DNA of 64,000 nt. It comes from Bradyrhizobium sp. ORS 278. Lineage in GTDB: Bacteria > Pseudomonadota > Alphaproteobacteria > Rhizobiales > Xanthobacteraceae. The position numbers and the translations under genes are program-made. The stretch is from NCBI RefSeq assembly GCF_000026145.1, contig NC_009445.1, positions 3,348,001-3,412,000 of the forward strand, written 5' to 3'. The notes beneath the pieces were generated by a model, which did no database searches, was not told the origin of the DNA, and worked only from the letters and a program-made list of their open reading frames with translations. Below, in pieces: positions 17,624 through 27,454 of this stretch (its first letter is position 1; each line of letters starts with the position of its first letter).

Positions 17624-19111
17624 TCATCCCAGCTTCTGATCCCGCGCGTCGTGCGTGGTCTCGCTGGCCGACTTGGTCGCGGCCTTCTCGGCGCCTTTTT
17701 CCGCGCCCTTGCGGCTCGCGATCGCATTGACCTTCCGGCCGGAGATTTCGCTGCCGGCATCGTCGGGCATCTGCCAGAACAGGAGCGACGACAGCGCCGA
17801 GGTGATGGCGACGACGATGAAGGCTGGCGCGAAGGAGGTGGCAGTCAGCTGGCTCGCACCATGAGCCCACATCGTCGTCTCCACTGAAAACGCGCCGACG
17901 GCGACTCCGGCGGAGATCGCGAGCTGCTGGTTGACGCTGGTCAGCGTGGTGGCGCGGCTCATCTGCGCGGTCTCGACCTCGGCATAGGCGACGGTGTTGA
18001 TCGCGGTGAACTGCAGCGAGCGGAAGAAGCCGCCGACGAACAGGATGATGACGATCAGCAACAGCGGCGTCGCCGGCGTGAACAGCGCGCAGGCGGCGAG
18101 GAAGACCGAGCTGACGACCGCATTGACCGTCATGAGGTGGCGGAAGCCGAAGGTCTTGATCAGCCGCGCCGCCAGCGCCTTCATGCCCATCGCGCCGGCC
18201 GAGGAGCCGAAGGTGACGAGGCCGGACTGGAACGGCGACAGGCCGAAGCCGAGCTGCATCAACAGCGGCAGCAGGAAGGGCAGGGCGCCGATGCCGAGCC
18301 GGAACATGAAGCCGCCGACGATCGAGGCCCGCAAGGTCGGCAGCCGCAGCAGCGAGAAGTCGAGCACCGGCGAATTGGTCCGCCAGGAGTGGCGGACATA
18401 GAGCGTCATCGAGATCGCGCCGATCGCGACCAGGCTGCCGACCACCGACCACGGCAGCAGATTGAGGCCGGCGACCGACAGGCCGAAGGCGAGGCCGGCC
18501 AGCCCGATGCCGGCGAGCACCATGCCGTAGAGATCGAACGGCTCTGGATTGTCACTCTTGATCGGATCGATGAAGCGCAGCGCCATGATGATGCCGACGA
18601 TGCCGATCGGGATGTTGATCAGGAAGATCCAGTGCCAGGAGAAATAGGTGGTGATGAAGCCGCCGACCGGCGGCCCGATCACCGGGCCGATCAGCGCGGG
18701 GATCGTGACCCAGGCCATCGCGCCGACCAGCGCGCTCTTGTCGACGGAGCGCAGCAGCACGAGGCGGCCGACCGGCGTCATCATCGCCCCGCCCATGCCC
18801 TGCAGGATGCGCGCGAACACGAAGTTCTCGACCGAGTTGGCGAGCGCGCACCCGATCGAGCCGATCATGAACACCGCGACCGCGCTGGAGAACACCCGCC
18901 GTGCGCCGAAGCGGTCGGCCGTCCAGCCGCTCGCCGGGATGAACACCGCGAGCGACAGCAGGTAGGACGTGATCGCGAGCTTCAAGGTCAGCGGGCTGGT
19001 GCCGATATCCCTAGCGATCGCCGGCAGCGAGGTCGCGATGACCGTGGAGTCCATGTTCTCCATGAACAGGGCGGTGGCGACGATCAGCGGAATGATGCGT
19101 TGCTTGTTCAT
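17624..19111 (-). CDS. DHA2-type MFS drug exporter
   Basis: A 495-residue inner-membrane protein with about 14 hydrophobic segments, as in the EmrB/QacA (DHA2) branch of the major facilitator superfamily. It shows the motif A region WTADRFGARRVF, motif LQGMGGAMMTPVGRLVLL (the DHA2 motif C/B area) and ALIGPVIGPPVGGFI (motif C of antiporters), plus FFSWHWIFLINIPIG-type text typical of the subfamily. The C-terminal tail is hydrophilic and Lys/Glu rich. Start ATG 19111 gives the usual MNKQRIIPLIVATALFMENM opening; the frame extends 154 codons upstream but antisense to the next gene. Substrate unknown. Confidence 0.88.
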   Translation of the reverse strand: MNKQRIIPLIVATALFMENMDSTVIATSLPAIARDIGTSPLTLKLAITSYLLSLAVFIPASGWTADRFGARRVFSSAVAVFMIGSIGCALANSVENFVFARILQGMGGAMMTPVGRLVLLRSVDKSALVGAMAWVTIPALIGPVIGPPVGGFITTYFSWHWIFLINIPIGIVGIIMALRFIDPIKSDNPEPFDLYGMVLAGIGLAGLAFGLSVAGLNLLPWSVVGSLVAIGAISMTLYVRHSWRTNSPVLDFSLLRLPTLRASIVGGFMFRLGIGALPFLLPLLMQLGFGLSPFQSGLVTFGSSAGAMGMKALAARLIKTFGFRHLMTVNAVVSSVFLAACALFTPATPLLLIVIILFVGGFFRSLQFTAINTVAYAEVETAQMSRATTLTSVNQQLAISAGVAVGAFSVETTMWAHGASQLTATSFAPAFIVVAITSALSSLLFWQMPDDAGSEISGRKVNAIASRKGAEKGAEKAATKSASETTHDARDQKLG

Positions 19112-19152
19112 CGAATCCTGGGGAGGGAAAGCGGCGGGCGCGGCGGCTTTAA

Positions 19153-21231
<2,079 letters not shown>

Positions 21232-21251
21232 GACGGGGAGAGAGCAAGCGT

Positions 21252-21334
21252 GTAGCCCGGATGAGCGAAGCGATATCCGGGTTCTAGTAAACAGCGCGTG
21301 CGACCCCGGATGTCGCTCCGCTCATCCGGGCTAC
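21252..21334. repeat. Palindromic repeat, gtagcccggatgag family
   Basis: Arms gtagcccggatgagcgaagc and its inverted partner ending cgctcatccgggctac around a ctagtaaacagcg centre. This gtagcccggatg element type is widespread in Bradyrhizobium genomes as I recall. Confidence 0.75.
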
Positions 21335-21344
21335 GGCACCGTCT

Positions 21345-21429
21345 CCGTCATTGCGAGCGAAGCGAAGCAATCCAGGGGCGGCGCGCGCAGCCCTGGATTG
21401 CTTCGTCGCTTCGCTCCTCGCAATGACGG
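21345..21429. repeat. REP-like palindrome, cattgcgagcg family
   Basis: Arms ccgtcattgcgagcgaagcg and a partner ending cgctcctcgcaatgacgg, directly abutting the previous repeat; the two fill most of the guaB downstream gap. Confidence 0.8.
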
Positions 21430-21478
21430 TGCCCTCGGGGCATAAAGGCTCCACAACCAACAAAGAAGAGGAAACACC

Positions 21479-22501
21479 ATGTCCCAAGCCAAGCGCATCG
21501 TGCTCGCCGCGCGTCCCGTCGGCGAGCCTAAGCCCAGCGATTTCCGCCTCGAGGATTACGCCGTGCCGACGCCCGGCGCCGGCGAGGTGCTGCTGCGCAC
21601 GATCTGGCTGTCGCTCGATCCCTACATGCGCGGCCGCATGAGCGACGGGCCGTCCTATGCCCAGCCGGTGCCGGTCGGCGGCGTGATGGAGGCGGGGACC
21701 GTGTGCGAGGTGGTGGCCTCCAACAATCCAGCCTTCAAGCCCGGCGACATCGTGCTGGCCCGCGCCGGCTGGCAGACGCATGCGATCTCCGACGGCCGTG
21801 GTCTCGCCAAGGTCGACCCGAGCCTCGCGCCGATCTCGACCGCGGTCGGCGTGCTCGGCATGCCCGGCATGACCGCCTATACCGGCCTGCTCGACATCGG
21901 CCAGCCCAAGGCCGGCGAGACCGTGGTGGTCGCCGCCGCCTCCGGTGCGGTCGGCTCGGCGGTGGGGCAGATCGCCAAGATCAAGGGCGCCCGCGCCATC
22001 GGCATCGCCGGCGGCAAGGACAAATGCGACTACGTTCGATCCGAATTCGGCTTCGACGACTGCCTCGACCATCGCGACCCCGATCTCGCGGCCAAGCTGA
22101 AAGTGGCGTGCCCTGATGGCATCGACGTCTATTTCGAGAATGTCGGCGGCCCGGTGTTCGAGGCGGTGTTCCCGCTGTTCAACGCCTTCGCCCGCATGCC
22201 CGTCTGCGGCCTGATCGCGCATTACAACGACACCCAGTCGGCCTCGCCGAAATGGGCCGGCGCGCTGATGCGCAACGTGCTGACCAAGCGTCTCCTGATC
22301 CGCGGCTTCATCGTCTCCGACTTCGCCTCCCGCCACGGCGACTTCATCAAGGACATGTCGGCCTGGGTCCGCGACGGCAAGGTCAAGTATAAGGAGCACG
22401 TCACCGAAGGTCTGGAGAATGCGCCGGATGCGTTCATGGGCCTGCTCAAGGGCGCCAATTTCGGCAAGCAGCTGGTGCGGGTCGGGCCGGATAAAGCCTG
22501 A
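21479..22501 (+). CDS. NADP-dependent oxidoreductase, CurA/leukotriene B4 12-hydroxydehydrogenase type
   Basis: A 340-residue zinc-independent medium-chain reductase. Sequence marks: WLSLDPYMRGRMSD, GMPGMTAYTGLLDIG, and the nucleotide-binding turn AASGAVGSAVGQIAKI. Family members reduce the double bond of alpha,beta-unsaturated ketones or aldehydes with NADPH; the natural substrate here is unknown. AAGAAGAGGAAA precedes the ATG. A 10-bp perfect hairpin follows. Confidence 0.85.
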   Translation: MSQAKRIVLAARPVGEPKPSDFRLEDYAVPTPGAGEVLLRTIWLSLDPYMRGRMSDGPSYAQPVPVGGVMEAGTVCEVVASNNPAFKPGDIVLARAGWQTHAISDGRGLAKVDPSLAPISTAVGVLGMPGMTAYTGLLDIGQPKAGETVVVAAASGAVGSAVGQIAKIKGARAIGIAGGKDKCDYVRSEFGFDDCLDHRDPDLAAKLKVACPDGIDVYFENVGGPVFEAVFPLFNAFARMPVCGLIAHYNDTQSASPKWAGALMRNVLTKRLLIRGFIVSDFASRHGDFIKDMSAWVRDGKVKYKEHVTEGLENAPDAFMGLLKGANFGKQLVRVGPDKA

Positions 22502-22593
22502 GCCACACTTGATGTGAAAGTTCAGCGCGGCCGTAAATTCACGGGAACCACTGGGGCTTATCGGGAGTCCTGAGGGAACCGGTTCATTCAGAG

Positions 22594-22616
22594 GGCCCGG
22601 CATGATGCCGGGCCTT
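22594..22616 (+). terminator. Terminator-like hairpin
   Basis: A perfect inverted repeat ggcccggcat-g-atgccgggcc followed by tt. The one-base loop means the upper pairs would open in RNA; the U tract is short. It separates the oxidoreductase from the following MAPEG-like gene. Confidence 0.5.
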
Positions 22617-22640
22617 CGCCATTCCAGAGGGGGATTGTCG

Positions 22641-22973
22641 ATGTCGCTGCCCATGGTGCTGCTGCCCGTCTTCGTCGAGATCGCGCTGACGTTTGCGCTG
22701 CTATTCTGGAATAAGACGCGCAGCCAAGCCACGGACGCCGCCGACGAATTCGGCCTGCCGACCTTGTTCTACGCCCTGATCGCGATTGCGCTGCCGCTGC
22801 GCCATGCCGATCTGGTGATCGTGCTGCTGTCCTGGGTGTTCGTCGTCACCCGCTTCGTCAATGCCGGCTTTGTGCGCGGGGCAGACAAGCGCTCCCTGGC
22901 CTGGACCGCCTCGGCGCTGGTGCTGCTGGCGATGTGGCTGTATTTCGCCCTGAAGATGCTTCTTCTGATCTGA
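22641..22973 (+). CDS. MAPEG-like small integral membrane protein
   Basis: A 110-residue protein with about four membrane segments. The VFVVTRFVNAGFV stretch after a hydrophobic helix resembles the RxxH/N-x(6) loop of bacterial MAPEG proteins, whose members include glutathione-dependent enzymes. ATG 22641 follows a GGGGG site; the frame extends 13 codons upstream. It is 15 bases ahead of the rRNA methyltransferase gene and probably co-transcribed. Confidence 0.65.
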   Translation: MSLPMVLLPVFVEIALTFALLFWNKTRSQATDAADEFGLPTLFYALIAIALPLRHADLVIVLLSWVFVVTRFVNAGFVRGADKRSLAWTASALVLLAMWLYFALKMLLLI

Positions 22974-22988
22974 GACTGGATACCTCAA

Positions 22989-24287
22989 ATGACCCCCGCC
23001 GCCCGGCTGTCCGCCGCCATCGACATCATCGAGACCATCGAGGCCGAGCGCGCGCCGGCGGCCAAGGCGCTGAAGGATTGGGGCACCAGCCACCGCTTCG
23101 CCGGCGCCGGCGACCGCGCCGCCATCGCCGGCCTGGTCTGGGACGTGCTCCGCCGCCGCGCCTCCAGCGCTTACGTGATGGAGAACGATACGGCGCGGGC
23201 GCGGGTGCTCGGCATGCTGAAGCTCGAGCGCGGTCTCGACGTGCCGACCATCGCCGCGATGTGCGACGGCAACCGCTTCGCGCCATCGCCGCTCACGGCG
23301 CAGGAGGAGCGGGCGCTGGCCTCGCGCACGACGGAGGGCGCACCGCCGCCGGTCTCCGGCGACTATCCCGACTGGCTCGACCCGTATCTCGCTGCCGTGT
23401 TCGGCGACGACCGCGTTGCGGAAGCCACGGCGATGGCCAGCCGCGCGCCGCTCGACCTCCGCGTCAACGCGCTCAAGGCCAAGCGCGAGAAGGTGCAGGC
23501 CTCGCTGAAGCATCTCGGCGCTGTGCCGACACCATGGTCGCCGCTCGGCCTGCGCATCACGCTCGGGGCCGACGCGCGCAATCCCGGCGTTCATGCCGAG
23601 GAGGATTTCATCAAGGGCGCCATCGAAGTCCAGGACGAGGGCTCGCAGCTCGCAGCACTCTTCACCGCCGCCAAGCCCGGCGAGCAGGTCATCGACCTCT
23701 GCGCCGGCGCCGGCGGCAAGACGCTCGCGCTGGCGGCGATGATGGGCGGCAAGGGCCGCCTGATCGCCACCGACGCCGACAAGCGCCAGCTCGCCCCGAT
23801 CCATGAGCGCCTCTCCCGCGCCGGCGTCCACAATGCCGAGATCCGCACGCCGAAGGGCGACGCCGACCCGCTCGCCGACATCAAGTCCTCCGCCGATCTG
23901 GTCGTCATCGACGCCCCCTGCACGGGCACCGGCACCTGGCGCCGCAACCCCGACGCCAAATGGCGCATGCGCCCGGGTGCATTGGAGATCCGCCTGAAGG
24001 ACCAGGCCGAGGTGCTGGAGCGCGCCGCGGGCTTGGTCAAACCCGGCGGCCGCATCGCCTACATCACCTGCTCGGTGCTCCAGCCGGAAAACGGTGACCA
24101 GGTGCGGGCGTTCGTGGCGCGGCACAAGGAATTCGCAGTTCAGCCCCCGGACCAGACCGCCACTGTCCTCTGGGACAAGTCGGAGCCGTTCGCCGAGGCC
24201 GCATTGAAGACGCCCGAAGGCTGGCTGATGACCCCCCGCCGGACGGGCACGGACGGTTTCTTCGTGTCGGTCCTGAAGAAGGCGTAA
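22989..24287 (+). CDS. RsmB/NOP-family rRNA (cytosine-5) methyltransferase
   Basis: A 432-residue SAM-dependent RNA methyltransferase: an N-terminal NusB-like helical part (residues about 1-120, RAAIAGLVWDVLRRRA), then a Rossmann domain with VIDLCAGAGGKTLALAAMMG, DAPCTGTGTWRRNPDAKWRM (motif IV, release Cys in PCTGTG) and YITCSVLQPENGDQV (motif VI, catalytic Cys in TCS). Related to RsmB (16S C967), but the exact target base is not certain from sequence. Confidence 0.88.
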   Translation: MTPAARLSAAIDIIETIEAERAPAAKALKDWGTSHRFAGAGDRAAIAGLVWDVLRRRASSAYVMENDTARARVLGMLKLERGLDVPTIAAMCDGNRFAPSPLTAQEERALASRTTEGAPPPVSGDYPDWLDPYLAAVFGDDRVAEATAMASRAPLDLRVNALKAKREKVQASLKHLGAVPTPWSPLGLRITLGADARNPGVHAEEDFIKGAIEVQDEGSQLAALFTAAKPGEQVIDLCAGAGGKTLALAAMMGGKGRLIATDADKRQLAPIHERLSRAGVHNAEIRTPKGDADPLADIKSSADLVVIDAPCTGTGTWRRNPDAKWRMRPGALEIRLKDQAEVLERAAGLVKPGGRIAYITCSVLQPENGDQVRAFVARHKEFAVQPPDQTATVLWDKSEPFAEAALKTPEGWLMTPRRTGTDGFFVSVLKKA

Positions 24288-24333
24288 GCCCATCCGCCGT
24301 CTGCAGGTCCCTCCGCGGTCAAAGCCCTCTCCG

Positions 24334-24410
24334 CCGTCATTGCGAGCGCAGCGAAGCAATCCAGAGTCCCACCCGAGCCCCTGGATTGCTTCGCTGCGCT
24401 CGCAATGACG
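24334..24410. repeat. REP-like palindrome, cattgcgagcg family
   Basis: Arms ccgtcattgcgagcgcagcg and a partner ending gctcgcaatgacg. First of four repeat blocks that fill the 873-base gap before guaA, in which no gene was found. Confidence 0.85.
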
Positions 24411-24437
24411 AAGGAGGGAGCCGCGCCCCCCCACTGC

Positions 24438-24839
24438 TGTCGTCCCGGGCGAGCCCCGCGCGCGTAGCGCGTGGGGCGCCGACCCGGGACCCATACTCCG
24501 CGGCCGTTATGAGGCGCGAGATGGAGCGGCCAGCGTGCCCGAGCCCCGCATCCTGTGGTTATGGGTCCCGGCTCGGCGCGGTCCGGCGCAATGCTATCGC
24601 ATTGCCCGGCCCGATTGGCCGGGACGAGGGCCGGGATAACAAAACAAGTGTCGTCCCGGGCAAGCCCCGCGCGCGCAGCGCGTGGGGCGCCGACCCGGGA
24701 CCCATACTCCGCGGCCGTTATGAGGCGCGAGATCGAGCGGCCAGCGTGCCCGCGCCCCGCATCCTGTGGTTATGGATCCCCGCTCGGCGCGGCCCGGCGC
24801 AATGCTGCGCATTGCCCCAGCCCGCTTGGCCGGGACGAC
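24438..24839. repeat. Tandem pair of 190-bp repeats
   Basis: Copy 1 runs about 24438-24628 and copy 2 about 24649-24839, in the same orientation with a 20-base spacer, differing at only a handful of positions. Each begins tgtcgtcccgggc and ends ggccgggacga, so each copy is also flanked by its own short inverted arms, and includes internal palindromes such as ccgcgcgcg-tagc-gcgtgggg. Reading frames across it are Arg/Pro junk. It looks like a duplicated non-coding mobile or REP-derived unit. Confidence 0.8.
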
Positions 24840-24907
24840 AGCGGTGGTTGAGGACCGAATCCGGCGGACGATACCATGCCGCTCCTTCTGACGGTGCCCG
24901 TTATTGT

Positions 24908-25064
24908 GCCCTCTCCCCTTGTGGGAGAGGGCATGCACGACGGTTGGGCAAGCTCGGTTGGGTGAGGGGTCTCTCTCCGCGAGCACCGCTTGCTGAAAGA
25001 TACCCCTCACCCAACCGTATGCGCGGATGGGCCGTACATGCCCTCTCCCACAAGGGGAGAGGGC
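24908..25064. repeat. 157-bp inverted repeat element upstream of guaA
   Basis: Outer arms are gccctctccccttgtgggag and the perfect reverse complement ctcccacaaggggagagggc at the other end; inner arms ggttgggtgaggggt and acccctcacccaacc are also inverted around a ctccgcgagcaccgcttgc-type centre. MITE-like in form. Each outer arm is itself a short hairpin. It ends 96 bases before the guaA start, so it may shape guaA transcription. Confidence 0.8.
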
Positions 25065-25160
25065 GCTGTATCTGGCAGCCGCATCGAAACGCGTCACGGC
25101 GCAGTGAATCGCCCGCTTGCAAGGGTTGCGAGTCCTCCCGCAGCGGCGTAATTCCTTGCC

Positions 25161-26768
25161 ATGACAGCCCCAGCCAACAATACCCCCGCCGCCGCCGCCA
25201 CCGACACCTCCGTGGCCGCGCTCCACGACAAGATCCTGATCGTCGATTTCGGCAGCCAGGTCACGCAGCTGATCGCGCGCCGGGTGCGCGAGGACGGCGT
25301 GTATTGCGAGATCGTGCCGTTCCAGAAGGCGGAGGCCGCCTTCCGGCAGATGAACCCGAAGGCCGTGATCCTGTCCGGCGGCCCCGAATCCGTCCACGAG
25401 GAAGGCTCGCCGCGCGCCCCGCAGCTGATCTTCGAGTCAGGCGTCCCCGTGATGGGCATCTGCTACGGCCAGATGACGATGGCCGCCCAGCTCGGCGGCA
25501 CCGTCGAGGGCGGTCACCACCGCGAGTTCGGCCGCGCCGACGTCGAGGTGAAGACCAACAGCCTGCTGTTCGACGGCGTCTGGCAGCCGGGTGAGCAGCA
25601 CCAGGTGTGGATGAGCCATGGCGACCGCATCACCCAGATGCCGCCGGGCTTCTCGGTCGCCGGCGTCTCGCCGAACGCGCCGTTCGCCGTGATCCAGGAC
25701 GAGGCGCGCAAATATTACGGCCTGATGTTCCACCCCGAGGTGGTGCACACACCCGACGGCGCCAAGCTGATCCGCAACTTCGTCCGCAACATCTCAGGCC
25801 TCGGCGGCGACTGGACCATGCACGCCTTCCGCGAGGAGGAGATCAAGAAGATCCGCGCCCAGGTCGGCCAGGGCAAGGTGATCTGCGGTCTCTCCGGCGG
25901 CGTCGATTCCGCTGTCGCCGCGGTGCTGATCCACGAGGCGATCGGCGACCAGCTCACCTGCGTCTTCGTCGACCACGGCCTGCTGCGCCTGAACGAGGCC
26001 GAGACCGTCGTCGACCTGTTCCGCCACCACTACAACATCCCGCTGGTGCATGTGGACGCCTCAAAGCTCTTCCTCGGCGAGCTCGCAGGCGTCACCGACC
26101 CGGAAGCGAAGCGCAAGACCATCGGAAGGCTCTTCATCGACGTGTTCGAGGCCGAGGCCAAGAAGATCGGCGGCGCCGATTTCCTGGCGCAGGGCACGCT
26201 CTATCCCGACGTGATCGAGAGCGTCTCCTTCACCGGCGGCCCCTCGGTGACGATCAAGTCGCACCACAATGTCGGCGGCCTGCCGGCGCGCATGAACATG
26301 AAGCTGGTCGAGCCGCTGCGCGAGCTGTTCAAGGACGAGGTCCGCGTGCTCGGCCGCGAGCTCGGCCTCCCCGACGTCTTCGTCGGCCGCCACCCGTTCC
26401 CGGGCCCCGGCCTCGCCATCCGCTGCCCCGGCGAGATCACGACAGACAAGCTCGACATCCTGCGCAAGGCCGACGCCATCTACATCGACGAGATCCGCAA
26501 AGCCGGCCTCTACGACACCATCTGGCAGGCCTTCGCCGTGCTGCTCCCCGTCAAGACCGTCGGCGTCATGGGCGACGGCCGCACCTACGACTACGTCGTC
26601 GGCCTGCGCGCGGTCACCTCGACGGATGGCATGACGGCGGACTTCTATCCGTTTGATATGAAGTTCTTAGGGAATACGGCGACGCGCATCATCAACGAGG
26701 TGAAGGGCGTGAACCGGGTGGTGTATGACGTGACGAGCAAGCCTCCGGGAACGATTGAGTGGGAGTAG
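25161..26768 (+). CDS. guaA: GMP synthase (glutamine-hydrolysing)
   Basis: A 535-residue enzyme that aminates XMP to GMP using glutamine and ATP. The class I glutamine amidotransferase domain (about residues 23-220) has the nucleophile in MGICYGQM and His-Glu in MFHPEVVHT; the ATP pyrophosphatase domain has the P-loop [12 protein letters not shown]; the C-terminal dimerisation domain ends in the family-typical [16 protein letters not shown]. An Ala/Thr-rich N-terminal 20 residues precedes the domain. The 3' end of guaA is known as a target site for genomic islands, and accessory genes follow here. Confidence 0.97.
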   Translation: MTAPANNTPAAAATDTSVAALHDKILIVDFGSQVTQLIARRVREDGVYCEIVPFQKAEAAFRQMNPKAVILSGGPESVHEEGSPRAPQLIFESGVPVMGICYGQMTMAAQLGGTVEGGHHREFGRADVEVKTNSLLFDGVWQPGEQHQVWMSHGDRITQMPPGFSVAGVSPNAPFAVIQDEARKYYGLMFHPEVVHTPDGAKLIRNFVRNISGLGGDWTMHAFREEEIKKIRAQVGQGKVICGLSGGVDSAVAAVLIHEAIGDQLTCVFVDHGLLRLNEAETVVDLFRHHYNIPLVHVDASKLFLGELAGVTDPEAKRKTIGRLFIDVFEAEAKKIGGADFLAQGTLYPDVIESVSFTGGPSVTIKSHHNVGGLPARMNMKLVEPLRELFKDEVRVLGRELGLPDVFVGRHPFPGPGLAIRCPGEITTDKLDILRKADAIYIDEIRKAGLYDTIWQAFAVLLPVKTVGVMGDGRTYDYVVGLRAVTSTDGMTADFYPFDMKFLGNTATRIINEVKGVNRVVYDVTSKPPGTIEWE

Positions 26769-27151
26769 GGTGCCCCAATGACGCTCGAATTGACGTGTCC
26801 CCCAACAAGGCTGTGCACCGCAAGATTACCGTGATCTTAACAGCCCACTTGACTTTTTTCGGTAGTAGATCATTTTGGTACAACCGCGACGCAGCTATGC
26901 GGGTTTTTCACCCTCACTGTTTGGATGTGAGGGGCGACCACGCAGTTTGATCGGTTAGCCCGGCCATTCTGTACGTCTTGGAGATGCTCTCGATGCTGTT
27001 GCCGCCTTCGGTGACACCGGAATTCCGGTAAGCGGAAGGAGGATGCGCATGGAGCATCTCATCGTTCTCCCTGGCACCTCGGGATCGTCAACCTAGTGTT
27101 GCGGCCGAGTCAAGCTGCAAGCTGGCGGCCGCCTGCCAAGTGGAGAATGTT
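26769..27151. other. Intergenic start of accessory segment
   Basis: A 383-base stretch with lower GC than the flanks (for example the run cttgacttttttcgg near 26848). No convincing gene was seen. A 17-codon open frame from ATG 27043 (starting MRMEHLIVL) has a strong AAGGAGG site 4 bases upstream, which could be a leader peptide or leftover start of a deleted gene. No tRNA, integrase or copy of the guaA 3' end was found by eye. Confidence 0.4.
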
Positions 27152-27361
27152 ATGACTGCAAGCAGTCAGATGAAGGAAGTGCGCCGTCTCCTCGAACGTC
27201 ATGGGTTTACCATGACCAAGACCCGAGGAGGCCACTGGCGTTTCGAACACCCCGACATGGACGGTCCGGTGTTCGCGCCAGACACACCGTCAGACTACCG
27301 CGGGACTAAGAACCTGTTCGCTCTGATTCGGCGAAAGATGAGGTCGCGGTTCATCCCCTAA
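27152..27361 (+). CDS. HicA-like mRNA interferase fold protein
   Basis: A 69-residue protein resembling the HicA/YcfA double-stranded RNA-binding-like toxin: MKEVRRLLERHGFTMTKTRG, then GGHWRFEHPDMDGPVF, where the His of GGH corresponds to the catalytic His of HicA, then a C-terminal helix NLFALIRRKMRSR. GGAG lies 6 bases before ATG 27152; a GTG four codons upstream is an alternative. No HicB antitoxin gene follows; instead a strong terminator and a 2-kb gene of unknown role come next. Orphan toxin, or part of a different system. Confidence 0.65.
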   Translation: MTASSQMKEVRRLLERHGFTMTKTRGGHWRFEHPDMDGPVFAPDTPSDYRGTKNLFALIRRKMRSRFIP

Positions 27362-27375
27362 CAAAGTCGTAGATG

Positions 27376-27410
27376 GAGCCGCCCGCTCATCACGGCTGGG
27401 CGGCTCTTTT
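27376..27410 (+). terminator. Rho-independent terminator
   Basis: gagccgccc and gggcggctc pair perfectly (9 bp) around a 13-base loop and are followed by tttt. It ends transcription of the HicA-like gene before the next gene, so the latter probably depends on its own promoter or on read-through. Confidence 0.8.
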
Positions 27411-27454
27411 CTGTAACTGATTTGGTGGGCTGCGCGCCCATAAGGAGCATTCAA

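Noticed and set aside
24438..24839. CRISPR array
   Set aside because: Only two 190-bp units with one 20-base spacer; size and number do not fit a CRISPR, and no cas genes are present. No CRISPR was seen anywhere in the window.
24386..25594. 402-codon + strand frame across the repeats before guaA
   Set aside because: It reads through palindromic repeats and then out of frame into guaA; no protein-like composition.
27152..27361. Complete HicAB toxin-antitoxin pair
   Set aside because: No HicB-like frame lies next to the HicA-like gene on either side; a terminator follows it directly.
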